DNA from: a bacterium HR32
GTDB lineage: Bacteria > Sysuimicrobiota > Sysuimicrobiia > Sysuimicrobiales > Sysuimicrobiaceae
Direction: 5' to 3'
Length of the DNA: 7,817 bases
Assembly (NCBI GenBank): GCA_002898935.1
Contig: BEII01000057.1
Coordinates: 1-7,817, forward strand
Shown here: in pieces, positions 1-5,952 of the stretch
How the letters are laid out: the number at the start of each line of letters is the position of its first letter
Position numbering within the stretch: position 1 is the first letter of the stretch
Position numbers and translations under genes: made by a program
The notes under the pieces: generated by a model
What the model was told of the DNA's origin: nothing
The model's input: the letters and a program-made list of their open reading frames with translations, nothing else
Databases searched by the model: none

Positions 1-39
1 CGGCCCATTGAACGGGAAGTCCCCGGCGCGAGGCAGCTC

Positions 40-468
40 GTGAGGGTCAAATCCACGGTGGAGTGCTGGCTGCTCAGCCGGGACCGGCGGGTGCTGCTGC
101 TACAGGTCCCCGCCCGGCACGGTGAGCACGAAGCGTTCTGGCAGCCGGTCACGGGTGGCGTCGAGGAGGGGGAGACGGCGCTGCAGGCCGCGCTGCGGGA
201 GGTCCGCGAGGAGACCGGTCTGTGGCTCACGGGTGCCGAACTGACCGAGGTGGCTGCCGACGTGACCGTGCAGGTCTCAGGCGAGCTGTCGCTCCGCAAG
301 ACCGTGTACCGCGCGGAGGCCCCGAGCGTCGAGGCGTCCGTCAACCCCGACGAGCACCAAGCCTACCGGTGGGTTCCGGCCGACCAGGTGGCCGACCTGC
401 TGTATTGGGACAGCAACAGACGGACCTGGGAGCTGGTCAGACGGACCCTCGAGCCGGTCGGCCGGTAG
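40..468 (+). CDS. nudB: NudB-like Nudix hydrolase, probable dihydroneopterin triphosphate diphosphatase
   Basis: This is a 142-residue Nudix hydrolase. A perfect Nudix box (GX5EX7REUXEEXGU) spans residues 39-61 and supplies the Mg2+-binding REVREE helix. The flanking motif FWQPVTGGVEEGET and the C-terminal EHQAYRW (residues 105-111) followed by SNRRTWELV closely match what I remember of E. coli NudB, which removes pyrophosphate from dihydroneopterin triphosphate after GTP cyclohydrolase I. NudB is about 150 residues, so the length fits. folE and folP lie nearby on the other strand, which supports a folate role, although Nudix substrate predictions are often wrong and a dNTP or other nucleotide substrate is possible. 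The start is GTG at 40 with only a weak purine-rich site upstream. The frame stays open to the window edge, so an earlier start cannot be excluded. Confidence 0.85.
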   Translation: MRVKSTVECWLLSRDRRVLLLQVPARHGEHEAFWQPVTGGVEEGETALQAALREVREETGLWLTGAELTEVAADVTVQVSGELSLRKTVYRAEAPSVEASVNPDEHQAYRWVPADQVADLLYWDSNRRTWELVRRTLEPVGR

Positions 469-530
469 CAGCGGACAGTCGGGGAGGATGGGAGGGTGGA
501 CCTCTGCGGCCGGAGAAGCCCGGCGCCGCG

Positions 531-560
531 TTGAGACGGAGGGCGGCGGCCTGGTAGAAT
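531..560 (+). promoter_or_regulatory. sigma-70-type promoter of the tRNA-Cys gene
   Basis: TTGAGA (531-536) and TAGAAT (555-560) are separated by 18 bp. Each is one or two bases from the consensus -35 and -10 hexamers. Transcription would start near 567, about nine bases before the mature tRNA at 576, which is typical for a tRNA gene. The AT-rich -10 stands out in this GC-rich stretch. Confidence 0.7.
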
Positions 561-575
561 GCCGGGTGACCGCGG

Positions 576-649
576 GGCGACGTAGCCAAGAGGCAAGGCA
601 GGGGTCTGCAAAACCCCGATCCCCGGTTCGAATCCGGGCGTCGCCTCCA
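576..649 (+). tRNA. tRNA-Cys (anticodon GCA)
   Basis: The cloverleaf folds fully. The acceptor stem is GGCGACG (576-582) with CGTCGCC (639-645). The D stem is GCC (585-587) with GGC (597-599). The anticodon stem is GGGGT (601-605) with ACCCC (613-617), and the loop CTGCAAA puts anticodon GCA at 608-610. The T stem is CCCGG (622-626) with CCGGG (634-638) around the loop TTCGAAT. The discriminator base is U (646), as expected for cysteine tRNA, and CCA is encoded at 647-649. The gene ends 8 bp before the stop of the convergent ABC permease. I see no T-rich terminator after it. Confidence 0.97.
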
Positions 650-657
650 CGGAGCCC

Positions 658-1659
658 TCAGGCCTCCCTCCGGACCAGGAGCCACAGGAAGAACGGGACG
701 CCCAACAGGGCCGTGAGCGCGCCCACCGGGATCTCCAGCGGCGAGGCGGCCGTGCGCGCGGCGAGGTCGGCCCACACCAGCAGCGCCGCGCCGCACACGG
801 CAGACCCCGGCAGCAGTGCGGCATGCCCGGGCCCGACGACCCGCCGCACCGCGTGCGGGACCACGAGACCCACGAACCCCACCACGCCCGCGGACGCCAC
901 GGACGCCGCGGCCAGGAGCGTGGCCGCGGCCAGGAGCCGGCGCCGGACGGACGGCACGTCTACGCCCGCCGCAGCCGCTTCGTCCTCGGTCAGCAGCAGC
1001 ACGTCCAGCTCGCGGGCGTGCCACCGAGCGAGCGCATACCCAGCCGCCACCGCGGGCAGGGCCAACGCTAGGTGCGGCCACCCCCGTCCCCCGAAGCTCC
1101 CCAAGAGCCACGCCAGGGCCTGCTGCAGGGAGCTGTGCGAGAGGACGAGCACGACGGAGAGGACCGCGGCCAGGAACGACCCCACTGCAAGCCCGGCCAG
1201 CAAGAGGTCTTCGGGCGCCGCGCGGCGCGCCGCGGCCAGGCGGAAGACCACGGCCACCGTCCCCACCCCCGCTGCGAACGCCGCGCCCACCACCCACAGC
1301 CCGCCGAGCCCGGCGGAGATGACCCCCACCGCGCCCAGGGCAGCGCCGGAGGCGACCCCGATCACGTAGGGGTCTGCGAGCGGGTTTCGGAACAAGCCCT
1401 GGTAGACGGCACCGGAGGTGGCGAGCGCCGCACCGACCACCGCGGCCAGCGCGACACGCGGCAGCCGCAGCTCGACCACGATGGTGTAGGTCGCGTCCGG
1501 AACGGAGACCGGCGCGCCTGCTGCCCGCAGGAGGGCCCGGAGGGCTTCTGCGGCGGCCACGGGTGCCGAGCCCAGCGCAAGCCCCGCAGCCGCGGTGGCC
1601 GCCAGCCCGAAGAGGGCGGCCGCCGGGAACCACCGGGGCACGGAGCGCGGCACGGCCAA
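658..1659 (-). CDS. FecCD/BtuC-family ABC transporter permease
   Basis: This 333-residue, highly hydrophobic protein is the membrane subunit type used for uptake of iron-siderophore, haem or cobalamin. Family signatures are RLPRV (65-69), the block GAALATSGAVYQGLFRNP (77 onward) leading into LADPYVIG, GVVGFVGLVVPHAVRR (258-273), LVWADLAAR (294-302) and EIPVGALTALLGVPFF (309-324). About ten membrane segments are expected and the length is normal. No ATPase or substrate-binding protein is in the window, so the substrate cannot be assigned and the partners must lie elsewhere. The assigned start is TTG at 1659, 9 bp after the folE stop, without a visible Shine-Dalgarno site. GTG at 1653 or 1641 are alternatives. 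It is in the same frame as folE, separated by the TAG stop, so translation is probably coupled to folE. It is the last gene of the minus-strand series. Confidence 0.93.
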   Translation of the reverse strand: MAVPRSVPRWFPAAALFGLAATAAAGLALGSAPVAAAEALRALLRAAGAPVSVPDATYTIVVELRLPRVALAAVVGAALATSGAVYQGLFRNPLADPYVIGVASGAALGAVGVISAGLGGLWVVGAAFAAGVGTVAVVFRLAAARRAAPEDLLLAGLAVGSFLAAVLSVVLVLSHSSLQQALAWLLGSFGGRGWPHLALALPAVAAGYALARWHARELDVLLLTEDEAAAAGVDVPSVRRRLLAAATLLAAASVASAGVVGFVGLVVPHAVRRVVGPGHAALLPGSAVCGAALLVWADLAARTAASPLEIPVGALTALLGVPFFLWLLVRREA

Positions 1660-1668
1660 GCGGTGGAG

Positions 1669-2283
1669 CTAGCGGGCGCGGATCAGGGACAGGAACTCGG
1701 CGCGCGTGCGGGCGTCGTCGCGGAACAGCCCGCGCATGGCGGAGGTGACCATGACGCTACCGGGCTTCTTCACGCCCCGCATGGTCATGCACAGGTGCTC
1801 CGCCTCGATCACCACCGCGGCGCCCTTGGCGTGCAGCCGGTCCATCAGGAGGTCCGCGATCTGGGAGGTCAGCCGCTCCTGCACCTGGGGCCGGCGGGCC
1901 AGGGTCTCCACCACCCGCGCCACCTTGCTGATCCCCACGATGCGGCCGTTGGGCACGTAGCCCACGTGCGCGACCCCGTGGAACGGCAGCAGGTGGTGCT
2001 CGCAGGACGAGTAGAAGGGGATGTCCTTCAGCACCACCATCTCGTGGTGCTCCTCGTCCTCGAAACCCACCTCCAGGTGGACCGCAGGGTCGCGGTGCAG
2101 CCCGCTGAACAGCTCCGCGTACATCTCGGCGATCCGGCGCGGAGTCTCCCGCAGGCCCTCCCGCTCCGGATCCTCCCCGATGGCCCGAAGGATCTCCAGC
2201 ACCGCGGCCTCGATGCGCTCGCGGTCCACCGTCCCCCGCCGGGGGTTCGGCACGAGCCGCGCCGTAGGTTCCCGCCCGTCCAT
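1669..2283 (-). CDS. folE: GTP cyclohydrolase I
   Basis: This 204-residue type I GTP cyclohydrolase converts GTP to 7,8-dihydroneopterin triphosphate and formate, the first committed step of folate synthesis. The zinc ligands are visible: C94 and H97 in SSCEHHLLPFHG and C165 in AEHLCMTMRG. H96 and H163 match the catalytic histidines His112 and His179 of the E. coli enzyme. Other family blocks are GLRETPRRIAEMY (43-55), GISKVARVV (117-125) and QERLTSQIADLL (135-146). The ATG start at 2283 has an excellent GGGGAGGT site (2295-2288) filling the 12-bp gap after the folP stop, so start and operon linkage are well supported. It is a zinc-dependent FolE1, not the FolE2 (COG1469) type. The product would pass to the NudB-like enzyme encoded at 40-468. 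Confidence 0.97.
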   Translation of the reverse strand: MDGREPTARLVPNPRRGTVDRERIEAAVLEILRAIGEDPEREGLRETPRRIAEMYAELFSGLHRDPAVHLEVGFEDEEHHEMVVLKDIPFYSSCEHHLLPFHGVAHVGYVPNGRIVGISKVARVVETLARRPQVQERLTSQIADLLMDRLHAKGAAVVIEAEHLCMTMRGVKKPGSVMVTSAMRGLFRDDARTRAEFLSLIRAR

Positions 2284-2295
2284 GTTTACCTCCCC

Positions 2296-3180
2296 CTACC
2301 CGGTCTGCCGCACGAAGGACTCCGTGGTGTCGGGCACCGGCACCAGCCCCAGCAACCCCTCCAGGGTGCGGGCCAGCCTCACCGTGAACCGGACGTCGTG
2401 GGTACGAACGACCCGGGCCCCCCGTTCGATTCCCAACACCACCGCGGCCGCGGTGGCCTCCAGCAGCTCCTCCGGGGGCAGGCGGAGGATGTCCCGGAGG
2501 TAGTTCTTGCGGGAGGTGGCGAGGTACACGGGATACCCCAGACGCAGGAGCTCGCCCAGGCGCCGCAGCAGTTCCACGTCGTGCGCAGGGGTCTTGCCGA
2601 AGCTGAACCCCGGATCCACCAGGATGCGGTCCGCGCCGACACCCGCCCGCCGCGCCAGGTCGGTGCGCTCCGCGAGGAACGCGTACACCTCCGCGAACAC
2701 GTCGTCGTAACGGGGGTCCACCTGCCGGACCTTGTGGGGGCCGCGGCGGTGCATGACCACGAGTCCGGCGCCGTAGCGGGCCGCCACCTCCGTCATCTCC
2801 GTCGTGGCGAGCCCGCTCACGTCGTTCACCGCCACCGCGCCCGCCTCGAGGGCCTCGCGGGCCACCAGAGGCTTCACCGTCTCCACCACCACGGGCAGCC
2901 GCACCTCAGAGCGAACCCGTTCGACCACCGGGACCACCCGACGGACCTCCTCGTCCGCGGGCACCTCCGGCCCGGGCCGCGCGGACTCGCCCCCCACCTC
3001 GATCAGGTCCGCGCCTTCCGCCGCGATCTCGTGCGCCCGCTCCAAGGCCGCGACCAGGTCCGGGTGTCGGGCGGCGGCGTAGAAGGAGTCCGTGGTCACG
3101 TTCAGGATCCCGACCACGTACACGCGCCGGCTCAGGTCCAGGGCGACGTCGCGAAGGCGCAAGAAGCCCCGAGCTTCCAC
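2296..3180 (-). CDS. folP: Dihydropteroate synthase, divergent active-site loops
   Basis: This 294-residue TIM-barrel enzyme joins 6-hydroxymethyl-dihydropterin pyrophosphate to p-aminobenzoate to form dihydropteroate, the sulfonamide target. Conserved pterin-pocket residues are N27 (GILNVT), N119-D120 (VNDVSG), D189 (DPGFSFGK), K225 (SRK), and R259 and H261 (RTHDV). The segment YDDVFAEV (158-165) is also E. coli-like. Three normally strict motifs differ: loop 1 reads NVTTDSFYAAAR instead of NVTPDSFSDGG, loop 2 reads ESARPG instead of ESTRPG, and VDTxK is VETVK, with E100 in place of the pterin-binding Asp. The GTG start at 3180 is the only good one; only a weak GGGGTG precedes it, and a -10-like TACAAT lies 8 bp upstream. 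It is followed 12 bp later by folE. Function is likely but loop chemistry may be altered. Confidence 0.92.
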   Translation of the reverse strand: MEARGFLRLRDVALDLSRRVYVVGILNVTTDSFYAAARHPDLVAALERAHEIAAEGADLIEVGGESARPGPEVPADEEVRRVVPVVERVRSEVRLPVVVETVKPLVAREALEAGAVAVNDVSGLATTEMTEVAARYGAGLVVMHRRGPHKVRQVDPRYDDVFAEVYAFLAERTDLARRAGVGADRILVDPGFSFGKTPAHDVELLRRLGELLRLGYPVYLATSRKNYLRDILRLPPEELLEATAAAVVLGIERGARVVRTHDVRFTVRLARTLEGLLGLVPVPDTTESFVRQTG

Positions 3181-3188
3181 GACACCCC

Positions 3189-3194
3189 ATTGTA
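3189..3194 (-). promoter_or_regulatory. possible -10 element for folP-folE
   Basis: TACAAT reads on the minus strand from 3194 to 3189, in the 37-bp gap between the MFS stop (3218) and the folP GTG (3180). It matches the TATAAT consensus at five of six positions. Transcription would begin near 3182, giving an almost leaderless mRNA. The only -35-like sequence is TTGACG (3221-3216) with a 21-bp spacer, which is too long for a standard promoter, so support is moderate. Confidence 0.4.
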
Positions 3195-3217
3195 CCCGCC
3201 GCAGGCCCCGGGCCGCG

Positions 3218-4459
3218 TCAAGCCTCCGCGGAAGGGACCGCGCGCAGCCCGGCCACTGGCGAGGCGGCCACCCAGAGGAACGTCAGGGCCTGGAGGGTAG
3301 CGAGCAGCGTCAGCGCCGGCCGAATGCCCACGGCCTGGCCCAGCAGCCCACCCAGGAGGCCGCCCGCAGGCATGGTGCCCCAGACGAGGAACCGCATCGT
3401 GCCGTTGACGCGGCCCTGGAGCGGCAGCGGGGTGATGGACTGGCGGAGGCTCACCTGGTTGATGTTGTACACAGCTCCTCCCAGCCCGGCCAGCGCGCCG
3501 GCCAGCGCCACCATGGGGAAAGCCGTACTGGGAGTCGCCAACGCCAGGGGCACCAGCCACAGCCCGCTCAACGCCGAACCGCCCACGATGGCTCTGCCGA
3601 GGCCCACCGCGCCCGCCACGCGGGAGGCAGCCAACGCTCCCGCGAGGGCCCCCACGTTTGCGACGCTGAAGGCCGCGCCCAGCGCCGCGGGCGAGAGCCC
3701 GAGCTCCCGGGTGGCGAACAGGACCAGCAGGGCTTCCGCCGCAGACGCCACCAGGTTGAAGGATCCGGTGCAGGGCGCGATGGCCCGAAGGTAGGGGTTG
3801 CGCAACACGAATTCCAGCCCTCGCCGGAGCTCCGTCCAGAGCGGCTTGCGCTCCGTAGGGTCCGGAGGACTCTCCTTCCCACGGATCAGCCCGAGCAGGA
3901 CCGCCGAAACCAGGAACGATCCCACGTTCGTCAGGACCGCGAGAGGCGCCCCCAGCACCTGCACCACCGCCCCCGCGGCACCCGGCCCCACCAGCCTCGC
4001 CAGCGACCGGGTGGTCTCCAGCCGGCTGTTGGCCTCCACCAGACGCTGCCGTGACACCAGGGCCGGTAAGTAGGCCTGGTCCGCGGTGTCGAAGAACACG
4101 GTGAACAAGGAGGCGCAGAACCCCACGGCGTACAGGTGGACCATCGCGAGCCGGTCCGCCAGCGCGAGCGCCGGCACTGCGAGCAGCACCGCTGCCCGTC
4201 CCACGTCCGCTGCGATCAGCACCCGCCGCCGGGGCCAGCGGTCCACCCAAACCCCGGCAAGGGCGAACAGCAGGTACGGGCCGGTGGTGACCGCCGTCAG
4301 CAGGCCCATCTGCGCGGGTGTGGCGCCGAGCAGGAGTGCTGCCACCACGGGGATGGCCAGAGCCGTGAACTGGCTCCCGAAGGCCGAGACCGTTTGGGCG
4401 GCCCACAGCTTGAGGAAGTCCGGATGCCTCCACAGGCTCGCGGGCGGCTGCGGGGCCAT
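3218..4459 (-). CDS. MFS transporter, MFS_3 (EntS-like) exporter type
   Basis: This roughly 413-residue major facilitator protein is of normal length for twelve membrane helices. Numbering from the possible GTG at 4462, it opens with a short cytoplasmic tail and WRHPDFLKLWAAQTVSAFGSQ, typical of the MFS_3 group, which includes the enterobactin exporter EntS and putative drug exporters. Motif A is GVWVDRWPRRR (70-80), between helices 2 and 3. The second half carries NINQVSLRQSITP followed by GRVNGTMRFLVWG, another group signature. The substrate is not predictable. The preceding gene's TGA overlaps both candidate starts: GTGA with GTG at 4462 and TGATG with ATG at 4459. There is no clear Shine-Dalgarno site, so it is probably translationally coupled. 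It ends 37 bp before folP. Its place behind the DUF2089/DUF4097 genes suggests shared control with them. Confidence 0.93.
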   Translation of the reverse strand: MAPQPPASLWRHPDFLKLWAAQTVSAFGSQFTALAIPVVAALLLGATPAQMGLLTAVTTGPYLLFALAGVWVDRWPRRRVLIAADVGRAAVLLAVPALALADRLAMVHLYAVGFCASLFTVFFDTADQAYLPALVSRQRLVEANSRLETTRSLARLVGPGAAGAVVQVLGAPLAVLTNVGSFLVSAVLLGLIRGKESPPDPTERKPLWTELRRGLEFVLRNPYLRAIAPCTGSFNLVASAAEALLVLFATRELGLSPAALGAAFSVANVGALAGALAASRVAGAVGLGRAIVGGSALSGLWLVPLALATPSTAFPMVALAGALAGLGGAVYNINQVSLRQSITPLPLQGRVNGTMRFLVWGTMPAGGLLGGLLGQAVGIRPALTLLATLQALTFLWVAASPVAGLRAVPSAEA

Positions 4460-4812
4460 CACTCGACCGAGATCCGCACGTGGTCGCCGGTGGGGCTGCG
4501 GGCGTCCACGAGAGTTCCCGCGGCGCCGCCTGTCCGCAGGTCCGCCAGCAGCCTCGCCACGTCCAGCTCCTCGCCTCCCAGGCTCAGCCGCAGACCCTTG
4601 GGCAGCAGGCGCACGGCGACGTCCGCCAGCGCCAGCGGCAGAGCCACGTCCACCTTGTCCCCGCGGTGCCCGCTCACCTGCACCCGCAAGAACCGCGGTG
4701 GGGCCCCGCCCGGTGCAGGCCCGGTGTCCAGGGCATCCAGCAGCCGTTCGGCCTCCTCCACGGAGATGCGACCGTCTCGCAGCATCTCCAGTACCCGCCT
4801 GCGCTCGTCCAC
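4459..4812 (-). CDS. SHOCT-like N-terminal module protein, paralogous to the upstream DUF4097 N-terminus
   Basis: This is a 117-residue soluble protein. Residues 2-28 form a predicted helical hairpin with the pattern ERRxVLxMLRDGRIxVEEAExLLDAL, the SHOCT-like module known from DUF2089 and DUF4097 proteins. A Pro/Gly/Ala linker follows (about 29-39), then a mixed alpha/beta domain with FLRVQVSG, GDKVDVALPLALADVAVRLLP (split 51-71), ELDVARLLADLR (82-93) and GDHVRISVE (109-117). Related small proteins occur next to DUF4097 genes in other bacteria; no biochemical role is known to me. The GTG start at 4812 directly follows the TGA of the DUF4097 gene in the same frame. A GGGAGGG site (4826-4820) inside the last DUF4097 codons supports independent initiation. 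Its own TGA overlaps the MFS start. Confidence 0.85.
   Translation of the reverse strand: MDERRRVLEMLRDGRISVEEAERLLDALDTGPAPGGAPPRFLRVQVSGHRGDKVDVALPLALADVAVRLLPKGLRLSLGGEELDVARLLADLRTGGAAGTLVDARSPTGDHVRISVE
4729..4809 (-). repeat. paralogous copy B of the SHOCT-like module
   Basis: This 81-bp segment encodes residues 2-28 of the 117-residue protein. It aligns without gaps to 5866-5946 in the DUF4097 gene, with 22 of 27 encoded residues identical by my count. Codon-level differences are scattered, so the duplication is old or under selection rather than a fresh copy. Confidence 0.8.
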
Positions 4813-5952
4813 TCAGCGACCCTCCCGGACCACCACGTCTCCCGAGACCACACGCACGGACACCGACGCGTCCCCAGCACGCACCACGCCCTCGGCAAAA
4901 CCCGGCCCGCGGCTCACGGCCTCCGTGGCCACCGTCCAGCTCACGCTGCCCCGCTGCGTCTCCGCCAGGACCCGCGCGCCCACTTGTGGGCCGAGGACCA
5001 CCTGCACGTCGCCCGAAGCGACCCGGACTTCCACTGCGGCCCCGGCGGGCAGGGAGGCTAGGTGCGCCCGGACGTCGCCGGAGGAGACCTCGAGCCTCAC
5101 GGAAGGTGCGCCGTCCGCCGTCACCTCGAGATCACCGCGCTGCAGCCGCACGGCCACCGCCCCGGAGCAACTCCCGAGGCGAACGTCTCCGCTCGCCACC
5201 TGCACGTGCGCCGCGCCTCGTACCGACTCGACGGACACGTCGCCGTTGCCGACGTCCACGGACAAGTCCCCCTCCACAGCCCCGAGCCGCACGTCGCCCG
5301 AACCGCACCGGACTCCCACCGAACCCGAGACCTGTCGGATGTCCACGTCACCGGCGCCAACGCTCAGCTCGCACGACGCGACCTGTCCCACCTGGACGTC
5401 ACCCTTGGCCACCTGCGCGTCCAGGCGGGTGTCGGCAGGGACCCGCAGGACCACGTCCGCGGCGAACCGGCCGGGCGTCGGTCCGACCTCGACCACCAGG
5501 TCCTCGCCCCGCGGCTCCACGACCGCCCGGAGTTCGTGCAGCAACTGTTGGGCGGCGACCTCCGAGGCACCCCACGCCCGCTTGCGGACCTCCACGTGCA
5601 CGGCGCTGTCCGCAGAGCCCTCCACCGCCAGGTCGCCGCGGACGTTCCGCACCACGACCCGGCCTGCGGGCGCTGGGTGGGACCAGCGGAGCTCCTCGGT
5701 GGCGGACGCGGAGCCCGCCCGCTCGTCAGGCGCACCCCACTCCACCCGCACGCGCTCCTGCAGCGCGCGCAGGGCAGACCGCAGCGCGGGGCCCACGCTC
5801 TCCACCGCCCTGCGCACGCCCTGCTCCAGGTCTGCCTGACCGACCGGGGCCTCAGCGGGCTCGGCGAGAGCGTCCAGCAGGGCCTCGGCCTCGTCCACGG
5901 TGATCCTGCCGTCCCGCAGCATCTGCAGGACCACCCGGCGCTCGTCACTCAC
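4813..5952 (-). CDS. DUF4097 beta-solenoid protein with N-terminal SHOCT-like module
   Basis: This 379-residue protein resembles the Bacillus YvlB type. Residues 3-29 are a SHOCT-like helical hairpin, residues about 38-70 are probably a long amphipathic helix, and residues about 95-379 are a repetitive beta domain of the DUF4097 (putative adhesin) family. Gly-Asp turns recur at 184, 201, 219, 237, 255, 273, 292, 314 and 371, mostly 18 residues apart, in the pattern (S/A/N)GDVxVxxVxG, which implies stacked beta-helix rungs. There is no signal peptide or membrane helix, so despite the adhesin label it appears cytoplasmic. In Bacillus, yvlB sits in a SigW-controlled envelope-stress operon, which hints at an envelope role here. 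GTG at 5952 overlaps the preceding TGA (GTGA) and has a strong AGGAGGG site (5964-5958). Its function is unknown; a scaffold or sensor is my inference. Confidence 0.88.
   Translation of the reverse strand: MSDERRVVLQMLRDGRITVDEAEALLDALAEPAEAPVGQADLEQGVRRAVESVGPALRSALRALQERVRVEWGAPDERAGSASATEELRWSHPAPAGRVVVRNVRGDLAVEGSADSAVHVEVRKRAWGASEVAAQQLLHELRAVVEPRGEDLVVEVGPTPGRFAADVVLRVPADTRLDAQVAKGDVQVGQVASCELSVGAGDVDIRQVSGSVGVRCGSGDVRLGAVEGDLSVDVGNGDVSVESVRGAAHVQVASGDVRLGSCSGAVAVRLQRGDLEVTADGAPSVRLEVSSGDVRAHLASLPAGAAVEVRVASGDVQVVLGPQVGARVLAETQRGSVSWTVATEAVSRGPGFAEGVVRAGDASVSVRVVSGDVVVREGR
5866..5946 (-). repeat. paralogous copy A of the SHOCT-like module
   Basis: This segment encodes residues 3-29 of the DUF4097 protein and is the counterpart of 4729-4809. 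A third, more diverged version lies at the C-terminus of the DUF2089 protein (residues 100-126), with 13 of 27 residues identical to copy B. Confidence 0.8.

Noticed and set aside
1..43. End of an upstream gene finishing with TGA at 41-43, overlapping the Nudix GTG as GTGA
   Set aside because: Only 13 codons are visible, with no recognisable sequence. The overlap is suggestive but an open frame this short is not evidence.
576..649. tRNA-Cys as an integration site for a mobile element
   Set aside because: No integrase, no repeat of the tRNA 3' end elsewhere in the window and no change in gene type next to it.
437..1633. Minus- and plus-strand frames across the tRNA and permease region (for example 437-1633 minus, 488-1369 plus)
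   Set aside because: They cross the tRNA gene or lie out of frame with the FecCD permease and show no recognisable domains.
1072..3300. A 742-codon plus-strand open frame running opposite the permease start, folE and folP
   Set aside because: It is antisense to confidently identified genes, is rich in His, Gln, Arg, Pro and Gly with no domain signature, and is an expected by-product of few stop codons in GC-rich DNA.
4086..5903. Long plus-strand open frames (567-605 codons) opposite the MFS, SHOCT-like and DUF4097 genes
   Set aside because: Low-complexity Arg/Pro/Ser/Thr-rich translations with no motifs, antisense to motif-supported genes with good ribosome sites.
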